A stretch of 64,000 nucleotides of DNA from Agrypnia vestita (GCA_016648135.1 JADDOH010002554.1:275584-339583); one strand, 5' to 3'; shown: positions 9,691 through 20,950, numbered from the stretch's first letter. Numbers and translations are program-made. Notes: a model not told the origin generated them from the letters alone.

Positions 9691-10911
9691 ATCAAGGCTC
9701 ATTATCATAAATAAAGGAATGTAGTCTGCTATATTATTCACATATTATCATAAACATAAAGTATCAAAAAACACAATTCTCTGTGTAGAAATATCCGTCA
9801 CTAACGCTACAAAGATGCTAAGCTAACCTAGATGGCGCTGATTTCACAGCCTTAACTCGCGGATGAAATATATCTCTATTTAACTGCGCTCTTTATCAAG
9901 GTACATTTTTCATGAAAACTTACACATTTATAATAAAAAAATTATCAAATAGTTATTAAAAATATAATTTCCTACTTGATAAAAAAAATATATATAAAAC
10001 ATCTTTATACAAGAGAATTGTTTTTTCACTGTATTTTGATTTACGTACAGCAAGAAATTCAAACAATTAAAAGTAGGTACGTCACTTTTGACGGGTTATA
10101 TCTAATTCTGAAAATCAAATACAAATGTGATTTATCTAATAAAATAAAATCCAGACAAGAATAGAATTTTGTGAAACTCGGTGTTGCCGGGAACCGCTAT
10201 CAAGCAATGGCGCGAATATTATATCTGTATTTATCATTATTTCGAATATACACATCTATTATATACAAATACAATTGTTGTCTAAATTTGAAGGCGAGAA
10301 CTAATTTAAATGAACGATTTTATTTAGAATGCTCTTCTAAAAAATGCGTCTGAAATGAATACGAAGTTTATTAATAAAAATAATATAGTAGGTGCTTGTA
10401 ACTTAATCCACCCTTGAGATAAAGGATGGCATCGTAGATAAGAGTCGAAAGTTTTATATTTGAGTGCTTCTTTCTTGGAAATAAGGGTTTAACAAAAGAT
10501 TATTTTTTTTGTAAATTCTAAATTATAATTTACGCTTGAATCTCTTCGCTTCCTCTCTGATCTTAATGACCCTAGAGAAGATCAAACTAAAGTTATATTA
10601 AGATTGTTAATAAATGTTAAGTTTAACCAAGTGATTTCACAAAAATTATATTATATTTAACCGAAATTCAAGCGAACGAGGCACCTAATTCCTGGTTTTC
10701 ATTTTTGCAGGTTTTTCATTTTATAGGTAAATTATTACTACATAACTATGTAGCAATAATTTACTATATGGGTATGCCAAGGTATTCGAAAGATAATCAA
10801 AGAAATATTCACAGATATAATTGTAATGGTTAATAGCAAGAATAAAATAATTGAGCAGTTCCACAACGTAGAAATAGAAAACCGAAAACATGGACGAGGA
10901 GAAATAATAAA
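9691..10911. other. No gene; one palindrome and one SINE-X end motif
   Basis: AT-rich. CGTCACTTTTGACGGGTTAT at 10,080 is an isolated SINE-X end. A clean 44-bp palindrome sits at 10,723-10,766 (listed separately). Frames of 60-69 codons on both strands have no motif. Confidence 0.45.
10723..10766. repeat. 44-bp palindrome
   Basis: ATAGGTAAATTATTACTACA, a 4-base centre, then its near-perfect complement ending ATAATTTACTAT. It could be a tiny MITE remnant or a DNA hairpin. Confidence 0.6.
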
Positions 10912-11165
10912 TAATCCCAATTATAATCATTTCGTTGTCTGTCTTTCCGTCGGTCTATACGTCTGTCTCTGTCTATCTGTTCCTGTAACTTCATGTTTGT
11001 CTGTAACATCTTTATAATAATTTTTCCCAAAAAAAATGTTTTTATGAAAAAAAAATTCGGAATTTTTTATTTTCCGAAATTATTTTTAAATAAAATAACT
11101 TCAAACTTATTCTTTAGGAACCGACATGTAAAACTAGCGTCATTTTTGACTGGTTACAGCTAGTG
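10912..11165 (-). repeat. SINE-X copy lacking the tRNA-like head
   Basis: Starts AATTATAATCATTTCGTTGT followed by a CTGTCT-rich run, includes CTTATTCTTTAGGAACCGAC, and ends CGTCATTTTTGAC-TGGTTACAGCTAGT. These ends match 46,233-46,556 (opposite orientation) and 59,490-59,730. Confidence 0.6.
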
Positions 11166-11326
11166 ATCAATAAAAACGTACTTAGTCTCCTGGTCTCAAT
11201 TTCAGGTTCACAATTTGATTACGCTGAATGAGCTCAAAAATTAAACTCACTGAACTGAAGATTTTTATGCCACTCCAATACTTTGTTATATCAATGTTCT
11301 TTTAGATTAAACTAATAGATAAAATA

Positions 11327-11693
11327 TGCGGAAAAAACAAGCAAAGTCAGCAATAAAAAGAAATCAATTCAGTCATCGAGAATAACTAATTTATAATCTA
11401 CTGAATTCGTGTTTTTATAGGTAACGTAGCCTATAAATCCATAGGAAACATGGTTTTGGAAGCGATATATGTACTTAATCTATAATTCAGTGCATTTCGA
11501 ATTAGTATGCCCAAACACAAGTTTAACTTTTCTGGGGACAGTTAAACAAGTATAAAAATAATTTAATATATAATTGTACTGTAACATGTATCTATTTTAT
11601 TTTCAAATTTCATTTAAATAAATAATAAGGAAAATACATTCAAAATATTTTTTAATTTTTTGTATATTGCTGCCTTTGCTTTTATACCCCACA
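11327..11693. mobile_element. MITE family G, copy 1
   Basis: The right end reads GCTGCCTTTGCTTTTATACC-CCACA; the left end is a degraded inverted version (TGCGGAAAAAACAAGCAAAG). TA lies outside both ends (11,325-11,326 and 11,694-11,695). Interior TAATTTATAATCTACTGAATT matches the interior of the copies at 27,034-27,281 and 59,992-60,251. No ORF. Confidence 0.65.
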
Positions 11694-11859
11694 TATTAAG
11701 TAGATATCGATTCCGAAGTCATACTACTAAAGTTTTTCACATTTTTAACTCCCTAAAAATATAATCACGTCCGTCTGACGAAGATATAGCGGTATGGAAA
11801 CCGGTAGACGTAAAGTCACATGTATAAGTAGCACAAGAATTTTTTTGATCTTTTCTTTT

Positions 11860-11935
11860 TCTTTACAAATAAATACTTATTCTTTAGGAACCGACAAGTA
11901 AAGGTACGTCATTTTTGATGGATTAGAGCTAGTTA
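11860..11935 (-). repeat. SINE-X end fragment
   Basis: CTTATTCTTTAGGAACCGAC then GTACGTCATTTTTGATGGAT, ending AGAGCTAGTTA. It parallels 11,110-11,165. Confidence 0.6.
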
Positions 11936-13144
11936 TTGATGTATACCTGAACAACCATCTTACTATGTTAAAAAATAAACGTAGAATACTTACATATATC
12001 TTTAATAAACAAATTAATAATTATGCACAACCATAAATTAAACCGTGTAAACATCAAAAATAAACAAAACCGTTTTACAGAATTACAACCACTTTTGTTT
12101 TGTAGCAATTTTAAATTAACAGATTAATTATAAAGTGTCCATGAGTTAAATAATTTTTGAATAGTACCAGAATTTAGATGCTTGCCCGAACATTTGAGAT
12201 AAATTTGCATTTTTGGTGTGCGTATTTATATCTATCACCCCAAATGTATGTAAGAATGCATTGTCATCAACATCAAGTCGATGTGCAAAATTTCAGCTCG
12301 ATTCAAAGACGGGATATGTTTTTTCACCTCCAAGACAAGTTCTTAATTCCACAAGAAATCAAGACCAGGGGTGAACTAAATATAGGATTTAAAAAAAAAA
12401 ATTGTCACGAATTGGTTCTAAATTCAAGACAGGAAAAACTTCTTGAGGACTACGAAGAGGTTGTCAAGTTTACTAGGTTTGGTCAAAAATAAGCGGATTG
12501 TATTAACTTCGCCGACTGTGAATTGTAAACAAGTCTAATTGCCGCAATTTTTGTTTTTGTGTTAGTATAGATGTACCTGACGTACCATGATATTGCTAGC
12601 TACATTGGATTTTTACTTTATTACTGAATTTCTAAAGCATTACACGCGTTTTGGTTTGCTCGACGATTTATAATTTACAAAACAAAAATTTCAAAATTTC
12701 TTGTCAAAACCAACACATTATGATGACTCATAACTTGGCTACTCTTTCTCTTTCTCTTTTCTCTCTTCATCTTCTCGCAGTTGAAAAGAAAGATAAAAAG
12801 ATAACGTGCCAACCTTGAGAGGACAGAATCGCCTAAGTACTTTTGAGAAAATAAAATAAATAATCATGAATAAATAAATAAAATTTGAGAAAAACTAAAA
12901 TCAAGATGCCCCTATGTGTTAACTTGATCCATTCTGACAATCCCTTAAATCCATATCTTATTTCTAGGACTCTTTTTAGCATTGCAAGGGACTTAAATGA
13001 ATACTCATAGATAAGGAAAGAAATTCGTTCGATAATACGATAGGTACTCTGTGAACCGCGAGACGCAGAAAAATTATAGATTGTCATCAGAAAAATGATG
13101 CTACTTAATATCGTATTTCGCGGATTAGTGTGTAAGCGCTTGAG
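11936..13144. other. No supported gene
   Basis: A 104-codon + frame (12,178-12,492) and a 128-codon - frame (12,833-13,219) have no recognisable domain; the latter runs into a dispersed repeat. A pyrimidine-rich tract ending in CAG (12,740-12,780) resembles a 3' splice site, but no coding exon follows it. Confidence 0.45.
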
Positions 13145-13345
13145 AGATGATGCCCACCCGTCCAGAAGCATATTCTCGAGTCGGCATGTGACACGTATTT
13201 TGTGAGGGTTGCGTGGCATGTGTGAGATGAATCAGGAGAGGGAGGTACAGAAATATCAATTGCTATTGCTACGGCGACAGAGTGTTTGTATCTATTGGTG
13301 ACCGGGACAGAGCTAGCCGCATCGAGCTCCTGATTGGTGGGTATC
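13145..13345. repeat. Dispersed repeat pair N, copy 1
   Basis: Matches 19,252-19,445 over about 200 bp: ATGCCC..CCCGTCCA, GACATATTCT-like and GCATATTCTCG blocks, GTGACACGTAT, GTGTGAGAT, and CGCATCGAGCTCC(T/G)GATT. There is no ORF or terminal repeat, so the element class is unknown. Confidence 0.6.
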
Positions 13346-13503
13346 AGTCAATATAGTGCCATTAAAAAGGGTGTTAGTCTCTGAGAAGAGAGAAAGAAAA
13401 GTCTGAGAGAAAGCGAGCAAGAGGATAGTCATCGCGAGATGGGTACGCAAATCATGCAGTAAAATCCTTTTTATACACTGCAAACATGGTCAAAGTCCTG
13501 AAC

Positions 13504-14027
13504 AGGTGTACCCATAAGTAAACTATTATCTTTGGTGTGGAATGTTTGCTTCAGTTAAACTCAGTAAAGTGAACGTGTAGAGACGTGTTTTATACTTAAT
13601 TAATTAATTAAGTAATTTAAATTTAATTTTTTTTATTACTATGTTGTAAAATGGCGGACAATCAACTGACATTTACGTCATTGCATGCTGTTTCATTTTC
13701 TATCGGGTGTTAATGCAACGGTTGCAACAAAGAAAATTTGTGATGTGTATCGAGACGTATTGAAAGTAAATAAATGCCAACGTTGGTTTAGAAAATTTTC
13801 CGATGGTGATTTTGACTTGTCTGATAGCGATCGAAGTGGGAGCCCGGTAGAGTTTGATAATGACGCTTTAAAAACACCTAGAAGCATATTTTTCTTAAAG
13901 GTCTACCAACGAGATGGCAAAAAGTCCTATATAACTATGGAGATTAAATCGATTAAAAATAAAAATGAATGAAGTTAAATTCTTTTTTTCTTGCCACTTA
14001 AATAATTGATTACTTATGGGTACACTT
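13504..14027 (+). mobile_element. Internally deleted mariner transposon with both TIRs
   Basis: The ends are 18-bp inverted repeats: AGGTGTACCCATAAGTAA at 13,504-13,521, and its complement TTACTTATGGGTACACTT at 14,010-14,027. The enclosed relic starts ATGGCGGACAATCAA at 13,651, shifts frame near 13,690, and continues with VATKKICDVYRDVLKVNKC, QRWFRKFSDGDFDLSDSDR and SGSPVEFDNDALK, the helix-turn-helix half of mariner transposase. About 20 bp later, in another frame, LPTRWQKVLYNYGD is the C-terminal end of the same protein. The whole catalytic domain between them is deleted, so this is a non-autonomous, frameshifted derivative of about 524 bp instead of the usual ~1.3 kb. Confidence 0.85.
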
Positions 14028-14164
14028 AATATTATGTTCGGAGGTCCAGACAGATCAAAGGACAGTGAAGTTCACTACTGAGCACACGATTATGAAGAAG
14101 ATACTGAGATCTATAAAAAGAAGTTCACCGAAATATATTTAAAAAAATTGAATTACATAACGTA
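14028..14164. other. Spacer, nothing recognised
   Basis: Short stretch between the mariner relic and the next repeat; no feature seen. Confidence 0.5.
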
Positions 14165-14695
14165 CTAGCTGTAGCGTACCCGGCGTTGCACGGGTTTAGG
14201 AATAAATTGAAAATAAATTTGTGGGAGAAACAAAGGTTTGATTCTAACGGTATAGATTTGCATCGAAAATATGTCAGGAGGAAGGGAAGGGGTATGAGAA
14301 TAGGGGGGAAATATTGCCTATGTTACTCGCCGAGTCCTAAAGAATAAGTTTTCGAATTTTGAGACAGATTTGCATGGCAAATATATCAGGGAGAGGGGAA
14401 GGAGTATGAAAATAGGGGGAAATATCGCCTTTGTTACCCACTGAGTCCTAAAGAATAAGTTTCCAAATTTTGAGTCCGATCGGTTAAACGGTACAGATTT
14501 GCATCGAAAATATGTCAGGGGGAGGGAAAGGGGTATGAGAATAGGGGGGAAATGTTGCCTATGTTACCCGTCGGGTCCCAAAGCATAAGTATGCAAAATT
14601 TGAATCGAATCTGACAAACGGTGTAGATTTGTATAGAGAACAGACAGGCAGACAGACAGATGGACATTGAGTTTTATAGGTATAGATTTATCATA
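14165..14695 (+). repeat. Retroelement 3' region with internal tandem units
   Basis: Opens ACTAGCTGTAGCGTACCCGG, a start typical of insect RTE/SINE 3' sequences. It then carries repeats anchored on AGATTTGCAT at 14,254, 14,366, 14,495 and a partial one at 14,625 (units of 112, 129 and 130 bp), each with TATGTCAG, GGGGTATGAGAATAGGGGGG-like and GAGTCCTAAAGAATAAGTTT blocks. It ends with a CAGACAGACAG run and GAGTTTTATAGGTATAGATT. Confidence 0.7.
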
Positions 14696-15265
14696 AAAAT
14701 TGCGATCGAAATTTGAATTTTCAGCTTTGTGTTATAGGTAGGCCAACAAAATATGAAGTGAAAAGAACCATATGGATTTTTTCCTAATTATGCCATTCAT
14801 CACTGTCGTTTCGGAAGTTTTTTCATCCAAAATTCACAGATCGCTACGGTCTATAGTCTATCTCCTCCGAAATATTTTATTTCCTCGTAACAACAAAATT
14901 GTGATATTTTTACTTTCTATAAAATTTTCAATAATCTATTTAAAATATCAAGAACAATATTTGTTATTCATATTTTAGCTCTATGTTTATTGTATCTACG
15001 CAAATGTTTTATCTCTTGGTGTATTTTTATTTTTTCCATTTTTTTAATATGCTTTTACTGATCATTATTTTTATAATTTTTTTGAAAAGTGTTTTTACGA
15101 TTATTTTTACACATGTTCTCATTTTTTATTTCTTATTCTTATTTTTTTTTTGAAAAAAGTGATTTGTCTCATGAGCGTTTTTTTTTAAATAAAAAATATG
15201 CAGGTGTTCGTAAAAAGGTGTTCATAAAATACGTACTTTATGTGTAAAAGCCCACTAGTGCGTTA
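14696..15265. other. No gene seen; T-rich
   Basis: T-rich DNA with long homopolymer runs; no repeat or frame of note. Confidence 0.5.
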
Positions 15266-15302
15266 TAATAAATAGATAAAATAAATAAATAAATAAATAA
15301 AT
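15266..15302. repeat. (AAAT)n microsatellite
   Basis: AATAAATAGATAAAATAAAT followed by uninterrupted AAAT units. Confidence 0.85.
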
Positions 15303-15349
15303 TTACTAGCTCATTACACATATAGGATGTTCAACAAAAATATATATAA

Positions 15350-15798
15350 TGTAAGGAGATGGTGGAATCGGAAGGAATTAGGCACTATCGAAATCTCTCA
15401 AATACTCCACAACACTTTGGAATTGACTGACACACTCTCGTAAACCTTGGAAATATCGAGGATATACTATAAATGTGTCTTGAAATGTGTGTCGAAAATC
15501 AACATACTTTGTATAAAAGGCGGAAGCAATCGCGCGCGGGACAGTCATTAATGTTTGACAAGTGCAGCATTACCGACAGATATTCGAGCGTAGGACGTGC
15601 GAAATTGAGCGGAATATTCTCGAAAGTGATCGATGCTATCGAAACCGCGTAATAAAAAGACCAATAGACAAATAGACCAGAGATAATTAATGCAAATTAC
15701 AAAATTGTAAAATAATTGTCCAGTTTTTTCGCGTCTATAATAAAAGTTTAAATCATTTTCTTGTATTTCTTTTGTCTCTTACGCCTCGTTCAGTGACA
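15350..15798 (+). mobile_element. Candidate solo LTR of an LTR retrotransposon
   Basis: Bounded by TG (15,350) and CA (15,798), 449 bp. It contains a good TATA box (GTATAAAAGGCGG near 15,514), GC-rich sequence and a GACAGTCATT initiator-like site about 30 bp downstream, and then a polyadenylation signal AATAAAAG near 15,740 followed by a T-rich stretch. This promoter-then-polyA layout fits an LTR. No target duplication is evident and no second copy or internal region is present, so it is a candidate only. Confidence 0.45.
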
Positions 15799-17055
15799 AT
15801 GTTTTGTTCAAAAAGGTGTGTAAATTTTTTGGGGTGTTTGTATACGGCAAGTCAAAATGTTTTGTTTGTTAGAACAAACAGATTTCAGTGAATAAATAGT
15901 TCACAATGCTTTTCTTCTTTCAGTATTCGTAGCCGACCTTCATAAAGTACTGTTCTTTTAGAACAAACAAAAGAAATCCTCGTATCAGGATGGCGCCCAA
16001 ATCATCCGAGCCCCAGGGCGGTCGTCATGAAGTCCAGATTTAAAAGCACTTGAATCCATAGATAAAAACATTAAAAAGGTAATTTTTACTTAATATCTGC
16101 GCTGTGACAATGTGTTTTCTTTGTAGTCATATTTATAGACTAACAGAATTAAGGCAGACATGTTTTATCTGTTATTATCGTTTTTTCGTGCGTATTTGAA
16201 TTAAAGGATCGTGTTATTTTTTGCGAGGTCGATTAATGTGTGTATTTTCAGCGTCTAATGGCGTTATACATTTATTAAGAAAACCATTTATAACCCGTCA
16301 AAAAATGTCGGTTCCTAAGGAATACGTATTTATTTATTTATATAAAAAAAGAAAAAAAAAGATTTTTTTTTGCAAATGCCACGGGATTTTGGTGCTGGTC
16401 GTCTTGTTACACGTGAAACGTGCTCAACTTGCGAAATCAAGAAGAAACGTATACTTTTCAACTATGTTTCAAGTGAAAAAAACCAATTCGCATAGAATGT
16501 TTCAACAAAATGCGTCAAAACTCTCGTCAAGAGTTTTTACCCTCAGACATTTTGAAAAATTATTGTTGGTTTCTTATTTCATTTTGTTAAAATATTATTA
16601 GTTGACTAAAAAAATGCAAATTTGCTATGATCTCATTAAGTAAAATCTATTATTTTTTTAGTTAAAATGTATCAGCAATTGGATTGCTTACATTTATGAG
16701 AAGAATATTTAATAGTTATATATTTTTTTATAATATAATTTAGTACCTAGACATCACTTTTATTCATTTATTTTTTTAATTATTATTGTTTTTATTCTTA
16801 AAGTAGTTAATATAATAATTTTTATATTTCCTAATACATACAGCATTGGATATATAACAAGAACATTAAATTTTTTTTGAAAAGTAAGTAGGTAACACAT
16901 ATTTTTAAATTTTTTTCTTAAAAGCCGTTATATTATTTTAATCCTTAATATCCGCTGGTAGTTTCATATATAATTTCATCCCGCTTTACAGCATAGAAGT
17001 TTGCGATCTTTTTTCTTTCGGAATGGTAATTTTATTTCATCTTTTCTTCTTGTGT
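15799..17055. other. No gene; SINE-X end at 16,290-16,330
   Basis: A 126-codon + frame (16,221-16,601) runs through a SINE-X end (TAACCCGTCAAAAAATGTCG then GTTCCTAAGGAATACGTATT) and a lysine-rich A-tract, so it is not a gene. The rest is AT-rich. Confidence 0.5.
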
Positions 17056-17059
17056 AGGA

Positions 17060-17388
17060 CAAGACAACACTGTAGTTTTCATTTTCATGTTGTTTTTTTT
17101 TTGTTAATTATTCATAGATATTGTTTTTTTCCATTAATAATTTTATATATACATAGAAGTACGTTAAAATTAATTACTTGTCTAAATGTCATAAAATTAT
17201 TGTCCTCTATTCTAAAAAACACTGTACAACACTGTAGTGTTCATTTTCATGTTAATTTTTTTTTCTTAATAATTCAAAGGTTTTGTGTTTTCCATTAATA
17301 ATTATATATACATATAAAAACGTTAAATTTAATTATTTGTCTAAAAGTCATTAAATTATTATCTTCTATTCTAAAAAAATGTAGTTAG
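17060..17388. repeat. Tandem duplication, ~165-bp unit
   Basis: Two head-to-tail copies, 17,060-17,222 and 17,223-17,388. Both contain CAACACTGTAGT, TTCATTTTCATGTT, TTTCCATTAATAATT, ATATATACATA, TTGTCTAAA(T/A)GTCAT and CTCTATTCTAAAAAA-like ends. AT-rich; the 91-codon frame across it is internally repetitive and not a gene. Confidence 0.8.
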
Positions 17389-17389
17389 T

Positions 17390-17432
17390 CGGTTGGAGTC
17401 ACCGTGACCGCACGCAGGTGGTTAAGGGTTAA
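17390..17432. mobile_element. Possible piggyBac-like terminus
   Basis: Ends ...CGCAGGTGGTTAAGGG-TTAA. Inverted, this reads TTAACCCTTAACCACCTGCG, similar in style to piggyBac-type ends at a TTAA target. The opposite end was not found. Confidence 0.35.
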
Positions 17433-18979
17433 TTTCCGTTATTTGCACAAAGCGTTACACTTAGTTATTATTTACTTTTCAGCTTTGTGAAACACTAAAA
17501 TGAAATACTTAGGAATTTCATTTACTTTTGTATTGCGCGTTATATTTCGGCGCAGTTTTGTCGCGCGCGATTGTCGGGACACTATATTATATTGCTAGGG
17601 CGCCGAGAGAAAAGGCATATTTCAATACCTTCATATCCCTACAACTAGCACTGGTTCTTTCAGAGTGATGGGCCATCGAATGTGCATGTTTACTTTTGTA
17701 CGTTCAACATATTTCTCGTATTTTACGGTGTCGAATTTTACAGCCTAGTTTTTTATTTCCGGGAATTTGAAGGGCCTATCCGTAAGAGAACAGCCATCTA
17801 CTTCAACCCTTCCGCTCCCGCCGAGCCCACTTGGTCTCAGCTTATATTTGTTACCGTAAATAATATCAGTTTACGCCGTTGCTTATGAGCCCTTTACAAA
17901 AATGAGCAGAGAAAATTGAAAGCAAAAAAGGTTTGATTACGAGAACTTGTATAAATAAAGAAGCATGCAGGATCTTATAAGGGTTGTTTATTTCTGATTG
18001 GAAAATAGACCAAAGTTTTCTGATATATGTAGGTTTATGTTATCTGAATTTTTACCTTATTTTTTAGAAGAGAGTGTCATTTTAAAGTCTTGATATTCTG
18101 TATATCTGAGTAATGGTCAAACCGTTATTTTAACTGCACTCAATATTAAAAGAAGTTTGTTATATTTGATAAATTATTTAAAAAATTCAAGTTGTTTTTA
18201 ATATTTTAAAAAATGGATTCTCTATTAATAAAAAAAAAACAAGTATGCATTTCACAATATTTAAAGGAAGAGGCTTAATATAAAATATATATTTTTATGT
18301 AACATTTATTTATTTATTTTAAAAAGTTAATTTAAACAAATACTTAATCTTTATCGTAGTTTTATATTAATTACCTTCCGAAAATTCGTGCTTTAGAAGG
18401 GAATTCACATTTTCATCGATGCAATATATGTAAATCTATCAGGTTGTGCACAATTACAATAAGCACAATTATAATAGTCCTCCATTTACAAGCATTGCAA
18501 GCTTGCAAGCCAATATGAATTATATGTTAGTTTGGTTTACAGTAATAGAAATTTAATGTTACTTGATAATGACTTTGATTCTTTAATTTATTAAATGAAT
18601 TTAATGTTTCTAGCTTGATTTGAGAATCCAGTTCGTCCTTCTATTTAACTCCAACATATTATGTATAGTGCAGCTGGGCCGTTGTTTTAAAAGAGTGTAC
18701 AATTTTTACATTTTGAGTGCTGTATAGTACGGTCTGGAGAATGGATTTTATGGATAAAATAATCTTTGTTGGTGTTGTAAAGCGACGTTTTTTTGTAAAG
18801 TACCTACATTAACGATACGAAACGTTTTTTCAATATGTTTTGAAAAATTATTTCCAGAACTGTATATATCGGCAATAAATTAGATTTGTATGTTACACCT
18901 CACCCGATTATACCATATCGCAATGGTCACTGCACAAGGAAAAAATAAAATGTTATAAATGATTTTAATAATTTAAAAT
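17433..18979. other. No gene seen
   Basis: A CG-containing patch near 17,540-17,600 is followed by AT-rich DNA. The short frames lack motifs. Confidence 0.45.
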
Positions 18980-19215
18980 GTTTCTTAGTTTGATGAACAC
19001 GGAAGAGTTTCCTTATTCGCTCAACAGTAATGTCCAAAATATTTCAGTTTACGCATTTGTATTATGGAAGATAAACATTGCTCAGCAATTATTTATTGTA
19101 AAATTGAGTTGTTTGTTCTGTGAGATGTCCTTGAGATTTGCAGCAAACGTCGCCAGCATCTCTTTTCTAATGCGCCTATCTTACTGCGCTCTGGATGCCT
19201 TCATGTCTTAGATTT
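18980..19215 (-). pseudogene. Degenerate LINE fragment related to 52,720-52,830
   Basis: The minus-strand translation includes TFAANLKDISQNKQLNF, which parallels TFAANLMESSQNKKHNF in the LINE fragment at 52,450-52,990. The 77-codon + frame here is the opposite-strand shadow. Too decayed for family assignment. Confidence 0.5.
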
Positions 19216-19251
19216 TTGACGGGCTAGGTGTGTGTATGTGTTCTGGGAAGA

Positions 19252-19445
19252 AGAAAATGCCCCCCCGTCCAAAGACATATTCTTGTGCTGGCGCGTGACG
19301 TGTATCGTGTGAGTGGCGCGTGTGTGTGAGATAATTTAGCAGAGGCAGGATAAATAGGTGATAATTAATTGGTTTACGGATATCGCGTTAAGTCCAGAAA
19401 TATTTACCCGGTTAGTCGCATCGATCTCCGGATTAGTGGAATTTG
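19252..19445. repeat. Dispersed repeat pair N, copy 2
   Basis: Partner of 13,145-13,345: CCGTCCAAAGACATATTCTT, GTGACGTGTATCGTGTGAG and CGCATCGATCTCCGGATT. Confidence 0.6.
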
Positions 19446-20204
19446 CTGGATGCGTGCGGCTAGAAACGCGACGTGTCTGGACCACCATAAATCTATACAC
19501 AAAGTTTGAAACTAGCTTCTGAAAATCCTTTTTTATTCATTTCTTTGTATGTATTTCAGTATTTTTTACATTTAATCTATTGCTGCTACCATTGCCATTA
19601 TAAATACTAGTGTAAAGATTATATCATCAATATTCTATGTTTGGTTGCGCATTATTCTCACCGGATATTCACACTGTACAATAACAGCGAAAAAAGTGAT
19701 AGCTCTCTATAAGAGCAGTGGAAAGTCTAATTTGTCATTTTAATACGTTTTGGCAGGCGCCAAACATTCTGGGCTAAACGCGAACCATACATCGGTATGA
19801 TTTATCTCTGTTTACCGCGGGGCGAAATCGCCGGAAATCGTAGAAAAATGAGAGCCTCGCCGCAGAGCCTCCCCCATAGCCGCTGACCCCGAAATAGCGC
19901 ATCAATTTATTTATTTACGACTTAGAACTGACAGCGGAATTATACATTCAGGAGGCTCCACCCCTTCCTTCTGGAATATTCCGTGTGACTGATGAAGCAA
20001 TCAGTATATTTTCATGCCGGCTGTTTTTGCTGAAGTTTTTGTCCCCGTGTCCCTTTTCCGAGAGATGGAGCGCAAAGATCAAATATTTTGTGGGTATTTT
20101 GTCAGTTTTCGCTTTCTTGTACCCAAGCGTTGGAGAGTGTAGGGATAGTTTTGCTAGAAATCATAATTAGGGAGAAAAAGCATTTTAGATATACTGTTAG
20201 CGTA
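19446..20204. other. No gene; GC-richer patch 19,800-19,960
   Basis: The patch has balanced composition (GCCGGAAATCG, CCCCATAGCCGCTGACCCCG) and no copies elsewhere. It may be unique host sequence, but the frames are short. Confidence 0.4.
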
Positions 20205-20950
20205 ACTTCTTCTTCTCCTTCTTTTTTCTTTTTCTTTTAGTAGATCTGTTGATCTGTGCTACAAAAAACTACGCCTCCTGGGATGACGAGGTCCAGCTAT
20301 AGTTAAAAGAGTATAGTAAAGAGAGAAATAGAATAAAATTTTAAGCAAAGATAGTATTAAATTTAAAACTATTCTATTACTAAAAAATTATTCTAACGAA
20401 TTATATGATAAACATTTCACACAATTAAGTAATACGTAATTAGATAACTTAATATAAAATAAAAATTTAATTAATTATGAGGGTTTTTTTAATATTTTTT
20501 TTCAAAGCCTCGTAATTTTTTTCAATTCTCATTTTAACAGGTAATTTGTTGAATCATTTCACCTCTCTAAATGTATAATGATGCTGGGCAGTTGTGGTAA
20601 GTACTACAGGGATATGCAATTTACCAAGATTTATATTTCTGCTACTTGATACTAGTTGGGTCAGTTCATATCTTAGCTATCCATCCATCTTTTTGCCATC
20701 CATCTTTTTGGTGGTCTTCCCGGCATGCATGGTTCAGAGGGGATTTCATGCGTTGCTGTATGCACGAGTCTGTCACTGTCCAGAATCTCTTTCTGGATCC
20801 ACTCCATCGTGCTATGTCCTCTATTCTGCAAGTTTTCCTTATGTCTTCATTTCGTTCACGGTTACGTAAAGTTTTTCCAGTAATCTCAACACCTTCATTT
20901 TAGTTGTTCTGAGGAGTCCTTTGGTGCGGACAGTGTCAGCCCGCATCTCC
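20205..20950 (-). pseudogene. RTE-like LINE C-terminus, split by an insertion
   Basis: Read on the minus strand, 20,945-20,688 closely matches 61,145-61,420: RADTVRTKGLLRT, KMKVLR, and DSDRLVHTATHEIPSEP then PGRPPKRW. This is the C-terminal tail of RTE-type non-LTR retrotransposon proteins. The 3' continuation (GACCTCGTCATCCCAGGAGG then TAGTTTTTTGTAGCACAG and a GAA-rich tail) is found only at 20,305-20,205, so about 380 bp of unrelated AT-rich DNA (roughly 20,306-20,687) interrupts the copy. Frameshifts remove any function. Plus-strand frames at 20,594-20,903 are shadows of it. Confidence 0.8.

Noticed and set aside
12740..12785. Polypyrimidine tract ending TCTCGCAG, like a 3' splice site
   Set aside because: No open coding exon or partner donor site follows; pyrimidine runs are common here.
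12833..13219. 128-codon - frame
   Set aside because: No recognisable domain; its first part lies in dispersed repeat N.
16221..16601. 126-codon + frame
   Set aside because: It passes through a SINE-X end (CCCGTCAAAAAATGTCGGTT) and a poly-lysine A-tract; a repeat artefact.
20594..20903. Two overlapping + frames of 85-91 codons
   Set aside because: They are the opposite strand of an RTE LINE tail that matches 61,105-61,505.
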